64,000 nucleotides of DNA, from assembly GCA_965247385.1 (NCBI GenBank), contig CBDFHG010000002.1, positions 1,116,001-1,180,000 on the forward strand. Reading direction: 5' to 3'. Below, one piece after another: positions 16,672-25,472 of the stretch. The notes beneath the pieces were generated by a model that saw only the letters and a program-made list of their open reading frames with translations, did no database searches and was not told where the DNA came from. Source of the DNA: Thermohalobaculum sp965247385 (GTDB lineage: Bacteria; Pseudomonadota; Alphaproteobacteria; Rhodobacterales; Rhodobacteraceae). Numbering within the stretch: position 1 is the first letter of the stretch; each line of letters starts with the position of its first letter. The translations under genes and the position numbers were made by a program.

Positions 16672-18273
16672 ATGATCACGCTTGACCAACTGAAGCAGAT
16701 GCTCGCCGCCGGCCGGATCGGTCGCCGCAGCTTTATGGAGGGTGCGCTCGCACTCGGCGCCACCGTAGCCGGCGCGGAACTGATGATGGGCAAGGCGCTG
16801 GCCGCGCCGTCGAAGGGCGGCACCTTCAAGCAGGGTCTGACCGGCGGCGCCACCACCGACTCGCTCGACCCGGCCAAGACCCTCGACAGCTACATGATCA
16901 ACGTCAACTTCGGCCAGCTCCGCAACTGCCTGACCGAGATTGGCCCCGACAACCAGCTTCGCGGCGAACTGGCCGAGAGCTGGGAGGCTTCCGCCGACGC
17001 CGCCACCTGGACCTTCAAGATCCGCCCGGGCGTCGAGTTCCACAACGGCAAGACCCTGGACGCCAACGACGTGGTCGCCAGCTTCAACCACCATCTTGGC
17101 GAGGCCACCGAGTCCGCCGCCAAAGGCATCGTGAAGTCGATCACCGAGGTCAAGGCCGACGGCAGCAACACCGTCGTGTTCACCCTCGACGGCGGCAGCG
17201 CCGACTTCCCGTTCATCGTCTCCGACTACCACCTGACCATCTGCCCGGCCAATGCCGACGGCACGATGGACTGGCAAGGCGGCGTCGGCACCGGCGGCTA
17301 CAAGCTGGTCAGCTTCGAGCCCGGCGTGACCACCGTCACCGAGCGCAACCCGAACTACTGGAAAGAGAACGCGGCTTATTTCGACTCGATCGAGAGCCTG
17401 TTCATCGCCGATGCCACCGCCCGGACCTCGGGGGTGATGAGCGGCAAGCTGCACTGCATGCAAAACCTCGACCTCAAGACGGCAGGCCTGTTGGAGAAAA
17501 ACCCCAACGTCCAGGTCATCATCAGCTACGGCAACAAGCACGCCACCTTGCCGATGCATGCCGACAAGGCGCCTTTCGACGACAATAACGTGCGCCTGGC
17601 GCTGAAATGGGCGATCAACCGGGCCCAGATCGTCAAGACCATCCTGCGCGGCTTTGGCGAGGTCGGCAACGACCACCCGGTCGGCCCGGCCAACATCTAC
17701 CGCGCCACGCCGGAGGAACTGCCGCAGCGCGACTACGACGCCGACAAGGCGAAGTATTACCTCAAGCAGGCTGGCCTGGATAAGCTCTCGGTCGAGCTCT
17801 TCCTCGCCGACACCGCCTTCGAGGGCGCCGTCGAAGCTGGCTCCCTGTTCCAGGAAAGCGCCAGGAAGGCGGGCATCGAGATCAACCTCAACCGGGCGCC
17901 CAACGACGGCTACTGGAGTGATGTCTGGCTGAAGAAGCCGTTCTCGGCCAGCTACTGGAGCGGACGCCCGACCGAGGACTGGGTGTTCAGCCAGATCTAT
18001 CAGACGGGCGTCGACTGGAACGAGTCGTTCTGGTCCAACGAGCGCTTTGACAAGCTGTTGATCCAGGCTCGGGCCGAGCTCGACAGCGCCAAGCGGCGCG
18101 AGATGTATGTCGAGATGCAGGGCATCCTGCACAACGACGGCGCCTCGATCATCCCGCAGTTCATGGCCGACACCGCGGCGGCTTCGGTGAAGCTCGGCCT
18201 GCCCGATCAAATCGCCTCCAACTGGGATCTCGACGGCCTCAAGAACGCCGAACGCTGGTGGTTCGCCTCCTAA
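16672..18273 (+). CDS. ABC transporter substrate-binding protein, peptide/DppA type
   Basis: A 533-residue SBP_bac_5 family protein, exported. The N terminus has a twin-arginine-like signal (GRIGRRSFMEGALALGATVA), so it may use Tat. The body has family hallmarks such as LAESWEASADAATWTFKIRP and GVEFHNGKTLDANDVVASFN. Substrates of this family are peptides, opines or other small solutes; specificity cannot be told. No permease or ATPase gene is adjacent; pyrG follows, so the cognate transporter lies elsewhere or is lost. Confidence 0.9.
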   Translation: MITLDQLKQMLAAGRIGRRSFMEGALALGATVAGAELMMGKALAAPSKGGTFKQGLTGGATTDSLDPAKTLDSYMINVNFGQLRNCLTEIGPDNQLRGELAESWEASADAATWTFKIRPGVEFHNGKTLDANDVVASFNHHLGEATESAAKGIVKSITEVKADGSNTVVFTLDGGSADFPFIVSDYHLTICPANADGTMDWQGGVGTGGYKLVSFEPGVTTVTERNPNYWKENAAYFDSIESLFIADATARTSGVMSGKLHCMQNLDLKTAGLLEKNPNVQVIISYGNKHATLPMHADKAPFDDNNVRLALKWAINRAQIVKTILRGFGEVGNDHPVGPANIYRATPEELPQRDYDADKAKYYLKQAGLDKLSVELFLADTAFEGAVEAGSLFQESARKAGIEINLNRAPNDGYWSDVWLKKPFSASYWSGRPTEDWVFSQIYQTGVDWNESFWSNERFDKLLIQARAELDSAKRREMYVEMQGILHNDGASIIPQFMADTAAASVKLGLPDQIASNWDLDGLKNAERWWFAS

Positions 18274-18462
18274 GTTCGGCGGCATAGCCAATTCGGCGGG
18301 CCCGGCTCACCCCGGGGCCGCTTGGTTTTATCAGGTGCGGAAATCTACCCATACCACCTTGCCGCATCCACCCGAATCTTGTATCTCTCAAATCCCGTGG
18401 AACGACATAAAGTGGGCACCCTCGAAAAACCCGGGCGCCCCGATAAATACACGGGATCGAGC

Positions 18463-20106
18463 ATGGCACGTTATATCTTCATTACCGGCGGCGTTGTATC
18501 CAGCCTCGGCAAGGGCCTCGCATCCGCCGCCCTTGGCGCGCTGCTGCAGGCCCGCGGCTACACCGTCCGGCTCAGGAAGCTCGATCCCTACCTCAACGTC
18601 GACCCCGGCACCATGTCGCCTTTCGAGCATGGCGAGGTCTTCGTCACCGATGACGGGGCCGAGACCGACCTCGACCTCGGCCACTACGAGCGCTTCACCG
18701 GGGTGGCGGCGCGCAAGACCGACAGCGTCTCGTCGGGCCACATCTACCAGGACGTGCTGGACAAGGAGCGCCGCGGCGACTACCTCGGCAAGACCATCCA
18801 GGTCATTCCCCACGTCACCGACGAGATCAAGGACTGGATCGCCATCGGCGACGATGAAGTCGACTTCATGCTGTGCGAGATCGGCGGCACCGTGGGCGAT
18901 ATCGAGGGCCTGCCGTTCTTCGAGGCGATCCGCCAGTTCGGCCAGGACCGCCCGCGCGGCCAGTGCATCTTCATGCACCTGACCCTGCTGCCCTACCTCG
19001 CCGCCTCGGGCGAGTTGAAGACCAAGCCAACCCAGCACTCGGTCAAGGAACTGCGCTCCATCGGCATCGCCCCCGACATTCTGGTCTGCCGCACCGAACA
19101 CGAAATCCCGGCAAAAGAGGTCGCCAAGCTCGCCCTCTTCTGCAACGTGCGCGCCGTGGCGGTGATCCCCGCCATGGACCTCAAATCGATCTACGAGGCG
19201 CCGCTGGCCTACCACAAGGTCGGCCTCGACCAGGCGGTGCTCGACGCCTTCGACATCTCGCCCGCGCCGCGCCCCGACCTGCGGCGCTGGGCGGCCGTGG
19301 TCGATGCCGTCCACAACCCCGACGGCGAGGTCAACATCGCCATCGTCGGCAAATACATCCAACTGGAAGACGCCTATAGATCGATCGCCGAGGCGCTGAC
19401 CCATGGCGGCATCGCCAACCGGGTCAAGGTGCGCTCCAAATGGCTCGACAGCGAGATCTTCGAGCGCGAGGACCCGGCCCCCTTTCTCGAGAACTACGAC
19501 GCCATCCTGGTCCCCGGCGGCTTCGGCGAGCGCGGCACCGAGGGCATGATGCGCGCCGCCCAGTTCGCGCGTGAGCGTAACGTGCCCTATTTCGGCATCT
19601 GTCTGGGCATGCAGATGGCGGTGATCGAGGCGACCCGCAATCTGATGGGGGTCAAGCACGCCGGCAGTGAGGAATTCGACCACGAGGCCGGCAAGAAGCG
19701 CTTCGAGCCGGTGGTCTACCACCTCAAGGAGTGGCTAGAAGGCAACCGAACCATCAAGCGCGAGATCGCCGACGACAAGGGCGGCACCATGCGCCTGGGC
19801 GCCTACAACGCGACGCTCTCCGAGGGCAGCCAGATCGCCGGGATCTACGGCACCTGCGCGATCTCCGAACGCCACCGCCACCGCTACGAGGTCGACAACA
19901 AATACCGCGAGAAGCTGGAAAAGGTCGGGCTGAAGTTCTCCGGCATGTCCCCGGACGGCCGCCTGCCGGAGATCGTGGAAATTCCGGACCACCCGTGGTT
20001 CATGGGCGTCCAGTTCCACCCGGAACTGAAGTCGAAACCGTTTGAGCCGCACCCGCTGTTTGCGGATTTTGTCAGGGCAGCGGTGGAGCAGGGGCGGTTG
20101 GTGTGA
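18463..20106 (+). CDS. pyrG: CTP synthase (glutamine hydrolysing)
   Basis: A 547-residue full-length enzyme converting UTP to CTP with ATP and glutamine. The N-terminal synthetase domain begins MARYIFITGGVVSSLGKGLA with its P-loop. The C-terminal class I glutaminase has FGICLGMQMAV (nucleophile Cys ~residue 381) and the His-Glu of FHPELKSKP. An in-frame ATG at 18322 exists, but ATG 18463 gives the canonical N terminus. Housekeeping gene. Confidence 0.98.
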   Translation: MARYIFITGGVVSSLGKGLASAALGALLQARGYTVRLRKLDPYLNVDPGTMSPFEHGEVFVTDDGAETDLDLGHYERFTGVAARKTDSVSSGHIYQDVLDKERRGDYLGKTIQVIPHVTDEIKDWIAIGDDEVDFMLCEIGGTVGDIEGLPFFEAIRQFGQDRPRGQCIFMHLTLLPYLAASGELKTKPTQHSVKELRSIGIAPDILVCRTEHEIPAKEVAKLALFCNVRAVAVIPAMDLKSIYEAPLAYHKVGLDQAVLDAFDISPAPRPDLRRWAAVVDAVHNPDGEVNIAIVGKYIQLEDAYRSIAEALTHGGIANRVKVRSKWLDSEIFEREDPAPFLENYDAILVPGGFGERGTEGMMRAAQFARERNVPYFGICLGMQMAVIEATRNLMGVKHAGSEEFDHEAGKKRFEPVVYHLKEWLEGNRTIKREIADDKGGTMRLGAYNATLSEGSQIAGIYGTCAISERHRHRYEVDNKYREKLEKVGLKFSGMSPDGRLPEIVEIPDHPWFMGVQFHPELKSKPFEPHPLFADFVRAAVEQGRLV

Positions 20107-20164
20107 GTTTTGCAGAAAGTATCGAATCCGGTAACGCAACCTCCTCCTCGGGGCACTATGAAAA

Positions 20165-20189
20165 CCGGACAGATCATGTGCTACTAACA
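20165..20189 (+). repeat. 25-bp repeat, copy 1
   Basis: Matches 44665-44689 at 23 of 25 positions; shared core CAGATCATGTG then TACTAACA. A partial third copy (ATGTGTTACTAACA) occurs at about 29529-29542. It lies between pyrG and the toxin gene at 20254. Function unknown; it may be part of a short mobile or regulatory sequence. Confidence 0.5.
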
Positions 20190-20228
20190 TGAGAATTGCT
20201 GGAATTTGACATGGAGCCTTGCGCAAAG

Positions 20229-20244
20229 GTAACATATATGTTAC
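20229..20244. promoter_or_regulatory. 16-bp palindrome, probable operator of the 20254 module
   Basis: GTAACATATATGTTAC is a perfect palindrome ten bases before the toxin coding start, sharing its 14-bp core with the palindrome at 2873-2888. It probably binds the antitoxin. Confidence 0.6.
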
Positions 20245-20253
20245 TTGCTGTGA

Positions 20254-20634
20254 CTGATCGAGATCAGGGAATATGTCGATACCGAGGGCCGCAGCCCCTA
20301 CGCTAGGTGGTTCGACAGGCTCAATGCCCGCGCGGCGGCCAAGGTAGCGACGGCCCTGGTCCGGATGGAACAAGGCAACCTCTCCAACGCCAAGGGCGTC
20401 GGGGCCGGTGTCTCCGAGTACCGCCTGGATTTCGGCCCCGGCTACCGGGTCTGTTCTGGCAAGGACGGAGACACCCTGATCATCCTGCCCGGCGGCGGCA
20501 CCAAGAAGCGCCAGCAGAGGGATATCGAGGCCGCCCAGGACCTCTGGCGGGAGTACAAGCAACGCAAGCGACAGGGGACCTGGAGCTATGGCCCTGACAC
20601 GAGATTTCAAAGAGACAATCCAGGCCCGCGTTGA
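20254..20634 (+). CDS. HigB/RelE-family addiction-module toxin with non-canonical start
   Basis: A 126-residue frame reading (L)IEIREYVDTEGRSPYARWFD through GVSEYRLDFGPGYRV, GGGTKKRQQRDIEAAQDLWR. This is the usual phage-derived Gp49/HigB-like killer family, full length. The codon where relatives have ATG is CTG (20254-20256), immediately after an in-frame TGA; the next Met is at 20365 and would delete a third of the protein. So it either starts at CTG or is silenced by a start-codon mutation. The antitoxin overlaps downstream. Confidence 0.75.
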   Translation: MIEIREYVDTEGRSPYARWFDRLNARAAAKVATALVRMEQGNLSNAKGVGAGVSEYRLDFGPGYRVCSGKDGDTLIILPGGGTKKRQQRDIEAAQDLWREYKQRKRQGTWSYGPDTRFQRDNPGPR

Positions 20635-20905
20635 GCGCGATCCGGCCTTCCGCGAGGAATTGCTCAAGGAAGGCGTCGAGTGCCTGCTTTCCGGCGACGT
20701 GGACACCGGAAAGGCGGTGCTGCGCGACTACATCAACGCCACAATCGGCTTTGAGGAGCTGGGCGGCCTCACCGACAAGTCGCCCAAGAGCCTCATGCGC
20801 ATGTTCGGACCCAGGGGCAACCCACAGGCCCGCAACCTGTTCGAGATCGTCGGCCACCTTCAGAAGCGCGAAGGCTTTTACTTCGAGGTCCGCGCTGTGC
20901 GGTAG
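20588..20905 (+). CDS. HigA-like antitoxin
   Basis: A 105-residue protein overlapping the toxin by 47 bp. The pattern FREELLKEGVECLLSGDVDT, VLRDYINATIGFEELG and KSLMRMFGPRGNPQARNL matches the COG3636/HigA-type antidote family, with a helix-turn-helix in residues ~55-85. It should bind the toxin and the palindrome at 20229. Confidence 0.75.
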   Translation: MALTRDFKETIQARVERDPAFREELLKEGVECLLSGDVDTGKAVLRDYINATIGFEELGGLTDKSPKSLMRMFGPRGNPQARNLFEIVGHLQKREGFYFEVRAVR

Positions 20906-21195
20906 GCAGAAGCGCCGGGTCCTGCCCTTGAATCGGCGCTTTCAGCCGCCTCTATAAAACGACCGTTTTCCGGAATCGTTCCGGGCGTCGTGTCGAGAAC
21001 GGCCCAGGCTGTTTCCGTAATTCCAGAAACTATTTCTCGCCCAGCACATTGATCGAACGGTCGATTTCCATAACTTTCATCAAGCTCTCCCGATTCTTCG
21101 CCATCCGGTGCTATAGTCTTGGAGCGCCGCCCGGCGGCCCCCATGTTAACCAACACAACCTGCACTACGCAGGGAAAAAATCGAGAGGCAGAGCC
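20906..21195. other. Intergenic stretch upstream of the SYLF gene
   Basis: No gene seen. It holds the promoter of the 21196 gene and an AGAGGCAGAG ribosome site just before its ATG. Confidence 0.4.
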
Positions 21196-21768
21196 ATGAC
21201 CATCACCCGCCGCCGCGCCTTGGGCACGCTTGCCGCAACCGCCGCCATCTCGCTGCCAGGCCTGCCCGCGCTTGCCGCGGAGGCCGTCGTCATCGATGCC
21301 CGTGTCAACCTGGCGATGGGCCGGATGTATAGCGAAGTGCCGAGCGGCAGCGACCTCGCCAACCGGGCCAGGGCGATGCTGGTGATGCCCAAGGTGGTCA
21401 AGGGCGGTTTCATCGTCGGCGGCGCTTATGGCGAGGGCGCGTTGCGGCTGAACGATCCGGTGCAAGGCTATGAAAAACATGGCGGGTATTACTCCGTCGG
21501 CGCGGCCTCGGTGGGCTGGCAGATCGGCATTCAATCGACCAGCCATGTCTTGTTCTTCATGACCGACGCGGCGCTGGACAAGTTCCGCAAAGCCGATGGC
21601 TGGGAGGCCGGGGTCGATGCCGAGATCACCTTCCCGGATGCCGGGTTCAATGCCGGGATCGACTCGACCACCTTCGAGAAACCCGTGGTCGCCGTGGTCT
21701 TTGCCGAGGACGGTATCCTGATCGGCGCCAGCCTGACGGGCGCGAAGTACTCGCCGATCCAGAGGTAA
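21196..21768 (+). CDS. SYLF/YSC84-domain lipid-binding protein
   Basis: A 190-residue exported protein. The start carries a twin-arginine-type signal (MTITRRRALGTLAATAAISL, cleavage near ALAAEA). The mature part is a SYLF domain, with RARAMLVMPKVVKGGFIVGG near residue 55 and the typical YYSVGAASVGWQIGIQS. SYLF proteins bind phosphoinositides in eukaryotes; bacterial roles are unclear but point to the cell envelope. An IS1182 end begins at the base after the TAA stop, leaving the gene whole. Confidence 0.9.
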   Translation: MTITRRRALGTLAATAAISLPGLPALAAEAVVIDARVNLAMGRMYSEVPSGSDLANRARAMLVMPKVVKGGFIVGGAYGEGALRLNDPVQGYEKHGGYYSVGAASVGWQIGIQSTSHVLFFMTDAALDKFRKADGWEAGVDAEITFPDAGFNAGIDSTTFEKPVVAVVFAEDGILIGASLTGAKYSPIQR

Positions 21769-22031
21769 CAGCCCGTTGAAAAAGGCGCCATTGACCGGGT
21801 TTCACCCCACGACGAAACATGACGCGGCGCAGGCGGCTTCGCCATCCTCCGAGACGATGAGGACGATCCGAGCGACCAGAACGGCTCCAGCGGGCGCAAC
21901 AAGCACGAAAACACCGCCATATCCGCCCGCCACGGCCTGGCGCGGGGTGCCGGCGCCGATGAGTTGGCGCATCAGCAACGAGAGGTTGTGGCCGGCGACG
22001 TGAAGCAGGTATCGCTTGTGCACATTCTCGG
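21769..22031 (-). mobile_element. IS1182-family left-end remnant
   Basis: About 260 bp nearly identical to the start of the complete IS1182 at 23514 (CAGCCCGTTGAAAAAGGCGC, then the C-terminal coding part of the transposase). It breaks off near 22031. It begins directly after the SYLF stop codon. Confidence 0.85.
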
Positions 22032-22113
22032 TGACCGTCCGGTCTCGGGGCTCTGGTTCGGCTCAGCGTCGGCCGATTGCGCTCAGGCCTGAGCGAAACG
22101 AGCTATGACCGCA

Positions 22114-22385
22114 GGGTGACGGCGGGATTTTGAGGTGGCGTATCATGGCGGCTTCTGACGCCGCCCAAACACCGAGAAGGAGTGATATGCCATGACCGAT
22201 ACTTCAGTTCTTTCCTTTCGCCAGCCAGGGGAGATTTCCGATCCTCTGACGGAAGTCCTGCGTCAGGGCGCGCGCGAACTGCTGGCTCAGGCGGTCGAGG
22301 CGGAGGTTTGCGCGCATCTGGAGGCGCACACTCACCTGAAGACCGACAAGGGCCTCCAAGCGGATCGTACGCCATGGTCATGGCC
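22114..22385 (+). mobile_element. IS256-family remnant, 5' end
   Basis: Left end GGGTGACGGCGGGATTTTGA followed by ATG 22192 and the first ~55 codons of an IS256-type transposase (FRQPGEISDPLTEVLRQGAR, ELLAQAVEAEVCAHLEA). Everything downstream is missing. A closely related truncated copy is at 36669. Confidence 0.75.
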
Positions 22386-22446
22386 CCAATCCGATTGGTT
22401 GCCGCGCGCAGGGGTTCGTCTTCTCAGCGCCGCCCCGGAGCCCCGG

Positions 22447-23385
22447 CTATTTATACTGTGCATCGTTCAACGCCCAGTAAGCGTCCGTTCCTTCGACCTT
22501 GTCGTTCTTTCCCGCTTCGTCAAAAGGTGTCTCTCCGCCGTTACTTTGTGACCTGCCCGAGGCGCCCGCGTTCATAAGTGCAACGATAGATTCGGGCGTT
22601 CCATTCGCTGCTGCTGAGTGCAGTGGGGTCCTCCCGAGTATATCGCGCGCGTTGACGTCGGCACCGGCATTAAGGAGAAGAATGATCGCCTCTGGATTCC
22701 CTTGGAAGGCTGCCATGTGAAGGACAGTGGAGGTCTTACTATGCGCGTTAACGTCGGCACCTGCGTTCACAAGCGCATGAATATTGTGGACTTTCCCTCC
22801 AAGCACCGCCGCCAAGTAAAGGGGTGTCCCCCCATGATTGTTACGAGCATTGACGTCTGCTCCTGCGGCGAGAAGAGCAGCAATGCCATCAGGTGTACCT
22901 CTTATTGCCTGCACGAACAGAGCGGTCTGCCCATCCTTGTTGCGTGCATCGACTTCGGCCCCGGCGTTCACAAGGGCTGTGATGTTTTCGGGCGTTGCAG
23001 CTGGAAACACCTTATTCAGGGGCGTCCGCCCATCCTTGTCGCGTGCATCGACTTCGGCCCCAGCGTTCACAAGGGCTGTGATGTTTTCGGGCGTTGCGGC
23101 CAAGTGCAGGGCGGTCCGCCCGTATATATCGCGGGCGGCAACGTTTGCTCCCGCGGCTACCAGGGCGGCGATGTCATCAGGTGTCCCAAAATCTGCTTGA
23201 ACAAACAGGGCGGTCTCCCCGTGCTCATTACGAGCATTGACATCGGGAGCGTTTTGAACCGCAACAGCATACTCGGCCGCGCTCATTTTGCGCACCTTTT
23301 CTTGATTCAACAGTATGTTTGCCGGATCGGCAAATGCCGTCGGGCATGCGAACAACAACACGGCGGTGAGGAGAAACTGTTTCAT
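22447..23385 (-). CDS. Secreted ankyrin-repeat protein
   Basis: A 312-residue protein with a signal peptide (MKQFLLTAVLLFACPTAFA, then DP) and about seven ankyrin repeats from residue ~50 to the end, each ~33 residues (for example GRTALHLAATPENITALVNA, GADVNARDILGRTPLHSAAA). Ankyrin arrays bind proteins; a periplasmic or secreted role is inferred. An in-frame ATG at 23481 has a better ribosome site (AGGGGG) and would add 32 residues; the start is therefore uncertain. Two neighbouring repeats are nearly identical in DNA. The gene sits between an IS256/IS1182 remnant and a complete IS1182. Confidence 0.8.
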   Translation of the reverse strand: MKQFLLTAVLLFACPTAFADPANILLNQEKVRKMSAAEYAVAVQNAPDVNARNEHGETALFVQADFGTPDDIAALVAAGANVAARDIYGRTALHLAATPENITALVNAGAEVDARDKDGRTPLNKVFPAATPENITALVNAGAEVDARNKDGQTALFVQAIRGTPDGIAALLAAGADVNARNNHGGTPLYLAAVLGGKVHNIHALVNAGADVNAHSKTSTVLHMAAFQGNPEAIILLLNAGADVNARDILGRTPLHSAAANGTPESIVALMNAGASGRSQSNGGETPFDEAGKNDKVEGTDAYWALNDAQYK

Positions 23386-23513
23386 CTGCCGGCCTCTAAT
23401 GTTGCGCATTCCGGCAACATCCGGCCTGGCGATATTGCCGGGAAGCCATAAGACGAAAACGAGCGCGATCAGGCGTATCATGTGATTATCCCCCTGGGCT
23501 TGCCCCAGCCTAA

Positions 23514-25004
23514 CAGCCCGTTGAAAAAGTCGCCATTTACCGGGCTTCACCCCACTTGACCGGGTTTCACCCCACGACGAAACATAACGCGGCGTCGGCG
23601 GTTTCGCCATCCTCCGAGACGATGAGGACGATCCGAGCGACCAGAACGGCTCCAGAGGGCGCAACAAGCACGAAAACACCGCCATATCCGCCCGCCACAG
23701 CCTGGCGCGGGGTGCCGGCACCGATGAGTTGGCGCATCAGCAACGAGAGGTTGTGGCCGGCGACGTGAAGCAGGTATCGCTTGTGCACGTTCTCGCGCCC
23801 GCGCAGCCAGGTTCGGCGCATGCCGCCGCGATCGAGGGTGTGGGCAAAGGAGCGCTCGACGATCTCGGCGCGCAGCTTGAAGGCATCGCGGGCGACCCCG
23901 GACTTGAGCCGCACGCGGTTGTTGGTGACCGCCCGGCGCGCCGCCTGGTCATCGCGCCAGCGCGAAAAGCCCTTCTGCCTGGGCTCGGCGATCCGGGTCT
24001 TCCAGGGACTGTCGTCCAGGGCCTTCAAGACCGCCCGTGAGAAATAGCCCTTGTCGGTGACGCATTCGGCCGGGCTCTCTGGCGTCGGTGCCGCAGCCAC
24101 CGCCTCGAGGTTTGCCTCGGCCGCCGCCAGGGTCTTGAAAAGCGTCGTGGTGTCGCCCTCATCGGCTGGGTGCAACTCGGCCGCCACCACCGCCCCGGTG
24201 TCCAGATCCACCGCGTGCTCGGGCTTGTAGGCCAGATGGGTCGTGCCGTCCTTCATCCTGGCGACCCTGGCCTCGGGGTCGCTCCTGGAAACCCAATCCT
24301 GGTTCGAGAGCTTCTTGCCCTTGCGCTTGCGGTCCAGACGCGCCAGGTCCTCGGCCGTGGGCGTCTCGATGCCGCTCTCCCGGGCCAGATGCTCCAGCAT
24401 CTCCCGGTAGCCCTCACCCGTGTCGCGCCGCACGATGTTGCGCAGCGCCGCGTTGGCCTCCATGGTCGAGGCATCCACCCCGATGCGGTCGCCCTTCACC
24501 AAACCCGCCTCGGCGATCAGCGCCAGAACCCAATCGAAGACCACCGCGTGCACCTCGTGGGGCAGACGCGTGCGGGTCTTCGACAGCCAGGAATGGTCCG
24601 GCACACGATCCCGGCTCTCCAGCCGCAGAAACTCCCGCAGCGACAGCGAATCCGAGCAGCGCCATTCCAGCCCGCGCTCAGAGTCGATGCCCTCGAAGTA
24701 GCCCACCAGATGCATGCGGAAATAGCGCCCCGGCGGCACCGAAGGCGCTCCCGTCCTGGCCGCGTAATAGCACCGGCAGGTCGCCTCGACGAAGTCGTCG
24801 AAGCCGCCCTCAATCAGGACCGACTGAAGACGGTCGTAAAACACATGACCCGGCGAGCGCGGCATCTCCGCCCAGCCCACCATCAAATCACCCTGACGAT
24901 CCTTCTGCAGTCCCATCGACATCGGCGAACCTCCCGGTCAAATCAGAATATCATAGAATCAGACCAGGCCGCTCGTGTCCAGGGCCGACTTCGTCAACGG
25001 GCTG
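23514..25004 (-). mobile_element. Complete IS1182-family insertion sequence
   Basis: Terminal inverted repeats CAGCCCGTTGAAAAAGTCGC (left) and, at the right, the reverse complement of CAGCCCGTTGACGAAGTCGG. The element is flanked by a 4-bp direct repeat CTAA (23510-23513 and 25005-25008), a clean target duplication. It carries one intact transposase gene. Related fragments are at 11065, 21769 and 41899. Confidence 0.92.
23567..24922 (-). CDS. IS1182-family DDE transposase
   Basis: A 451-residue transposase, apparently intact. N-terminal DUF772-like region (HVFYDRLQSVLIEGGFDDFV, LREFLRLESRDRVPDHSWLS), then the catalytic core with GVDASTMEANAAL (first Asp), HLAYKPEHAVDLDTGAV, CVTDKGYFSRAVLKAL (second Asp) and ERSFAHTLDRGGMRR (Glu). 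Likely active. Confidence 0.92.
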   Translation of the reverse strand: MSMGLQKDRQGDLMVGWAEMPRSPGHVFYDRLQSVLIEGGFDDFVEATCRCYYAARTGAPSVPPGRYFRMHLVGYFEGIDSERGLEWRCSDSLSLREFLRLESRDRVPDHSWLSKTRTRLPHEVHAVVFDWVLALIAEAGLVKGDRIGVDASTMEANAALRNIVRRDTGEGYREMLEHLARESGIETPTAEDLARLDRKRKGKKLSNQDWVSRSDPEARVARMKDGTTHLAYKPEHAVDLDTGAVVAAELHPADEGDTTTLFKTLAAAEANLEAVAAAPTPESPAECVTDKGYFSRAVLKALDDSPWKTRIAEPRQKGFSRWRDDQAARRAVTNNRVRLKSGVARDAFKLRAEIVERSFAHTLDRGGMRRTWLRGRENVHKRYLLHVAGHNLSLLMRQLIGAGTPRQAVAGGYGGVFVLVAPSGAVLVARIVLIVSEDGETADAALCFVVG

Positions 25005-25179
25005 CTAAGCCCACAAACCCACAAGCCGCAAGCGCCGGACCCCCCTTGTCATGCAATCATGGGTGCCGGCGTGACGTGGGCCAAGTCGAGGCTGGGCCGA
25101 TGGTCCGAACTGGGCGAGATCGAGGGGCAGGTTGAGGGCCGGGGGCAGGGCTGGGTCTGGTGCCGATCGAGGCTGGGGC

Positions 25180-25443
25180 ATGGTGGGGGTGGTTTCTGAA
25201 CATAAGCCCCATTTATTTAACATAATATGTGATGCAAATGTCCTGCTGGAGCGCGCCTTGAAAATACTGGGCACTAAGGAAGGGTCTGCGGGCCTGAAGC
25301 TGCCAAGCGGCAATATCGCTTACAACGATCTGAGCCGTTTGATGGACATAGATCAGGAAATGCAAGCGGTGTTCAAGACAGAGCTCGATGTGATACGACG
25401 CCGAACCGATGAGCGACTGGAGAAGAAATCGCGGGCCTTCTGA
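25180..25443 (+). CDS. Hypothetical small protein
   Basis: An 87-residue frame starting MVGVVSEHKPHLFNIICDAN, with a charged C terminus (ELDVIRRRTDERLEKKSRAF). Its base composition from 25200 is more AT-rich than the flanks, and translation looks protein-like. Preceded by a weak ribosome site. No family recognised. It lies between the IS1182 and a recombinase gene, so it may belong to the same mobile segment. Confidence 0.4.
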   Translation: MVGVVSEHKPHLFNIICDANVLLERALKILGTKEGSAGLKLPSGNIAYNDLSRLMDIDQEMQAVFKTELDVIRRRTDERLEKKSRAF

Positions 25444-25472
25444 CCGTCAGGACGCCAAACCTCGCATCTGCA

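Noticed and set aside
16591..18291. 566-codon minus-strand ORF opposite the ABC binding protein
   Set aside because: Antisense shadow; the plus-strand protein has clear family motifs and a signal peptide.
18388..19722. 444-codon minus-strand ORF opposite pyrG
   Set aside because: Antisense shadow of a certain housekeeping gene; composition (Asp/Val/His-rich) is typical of such shadows.
22618..23451. 277-codon Cys/Gly-rich plus-strand ORF
   Set aside because: Antisense to the ankyrin repeats; its own repeats merely mirror them.
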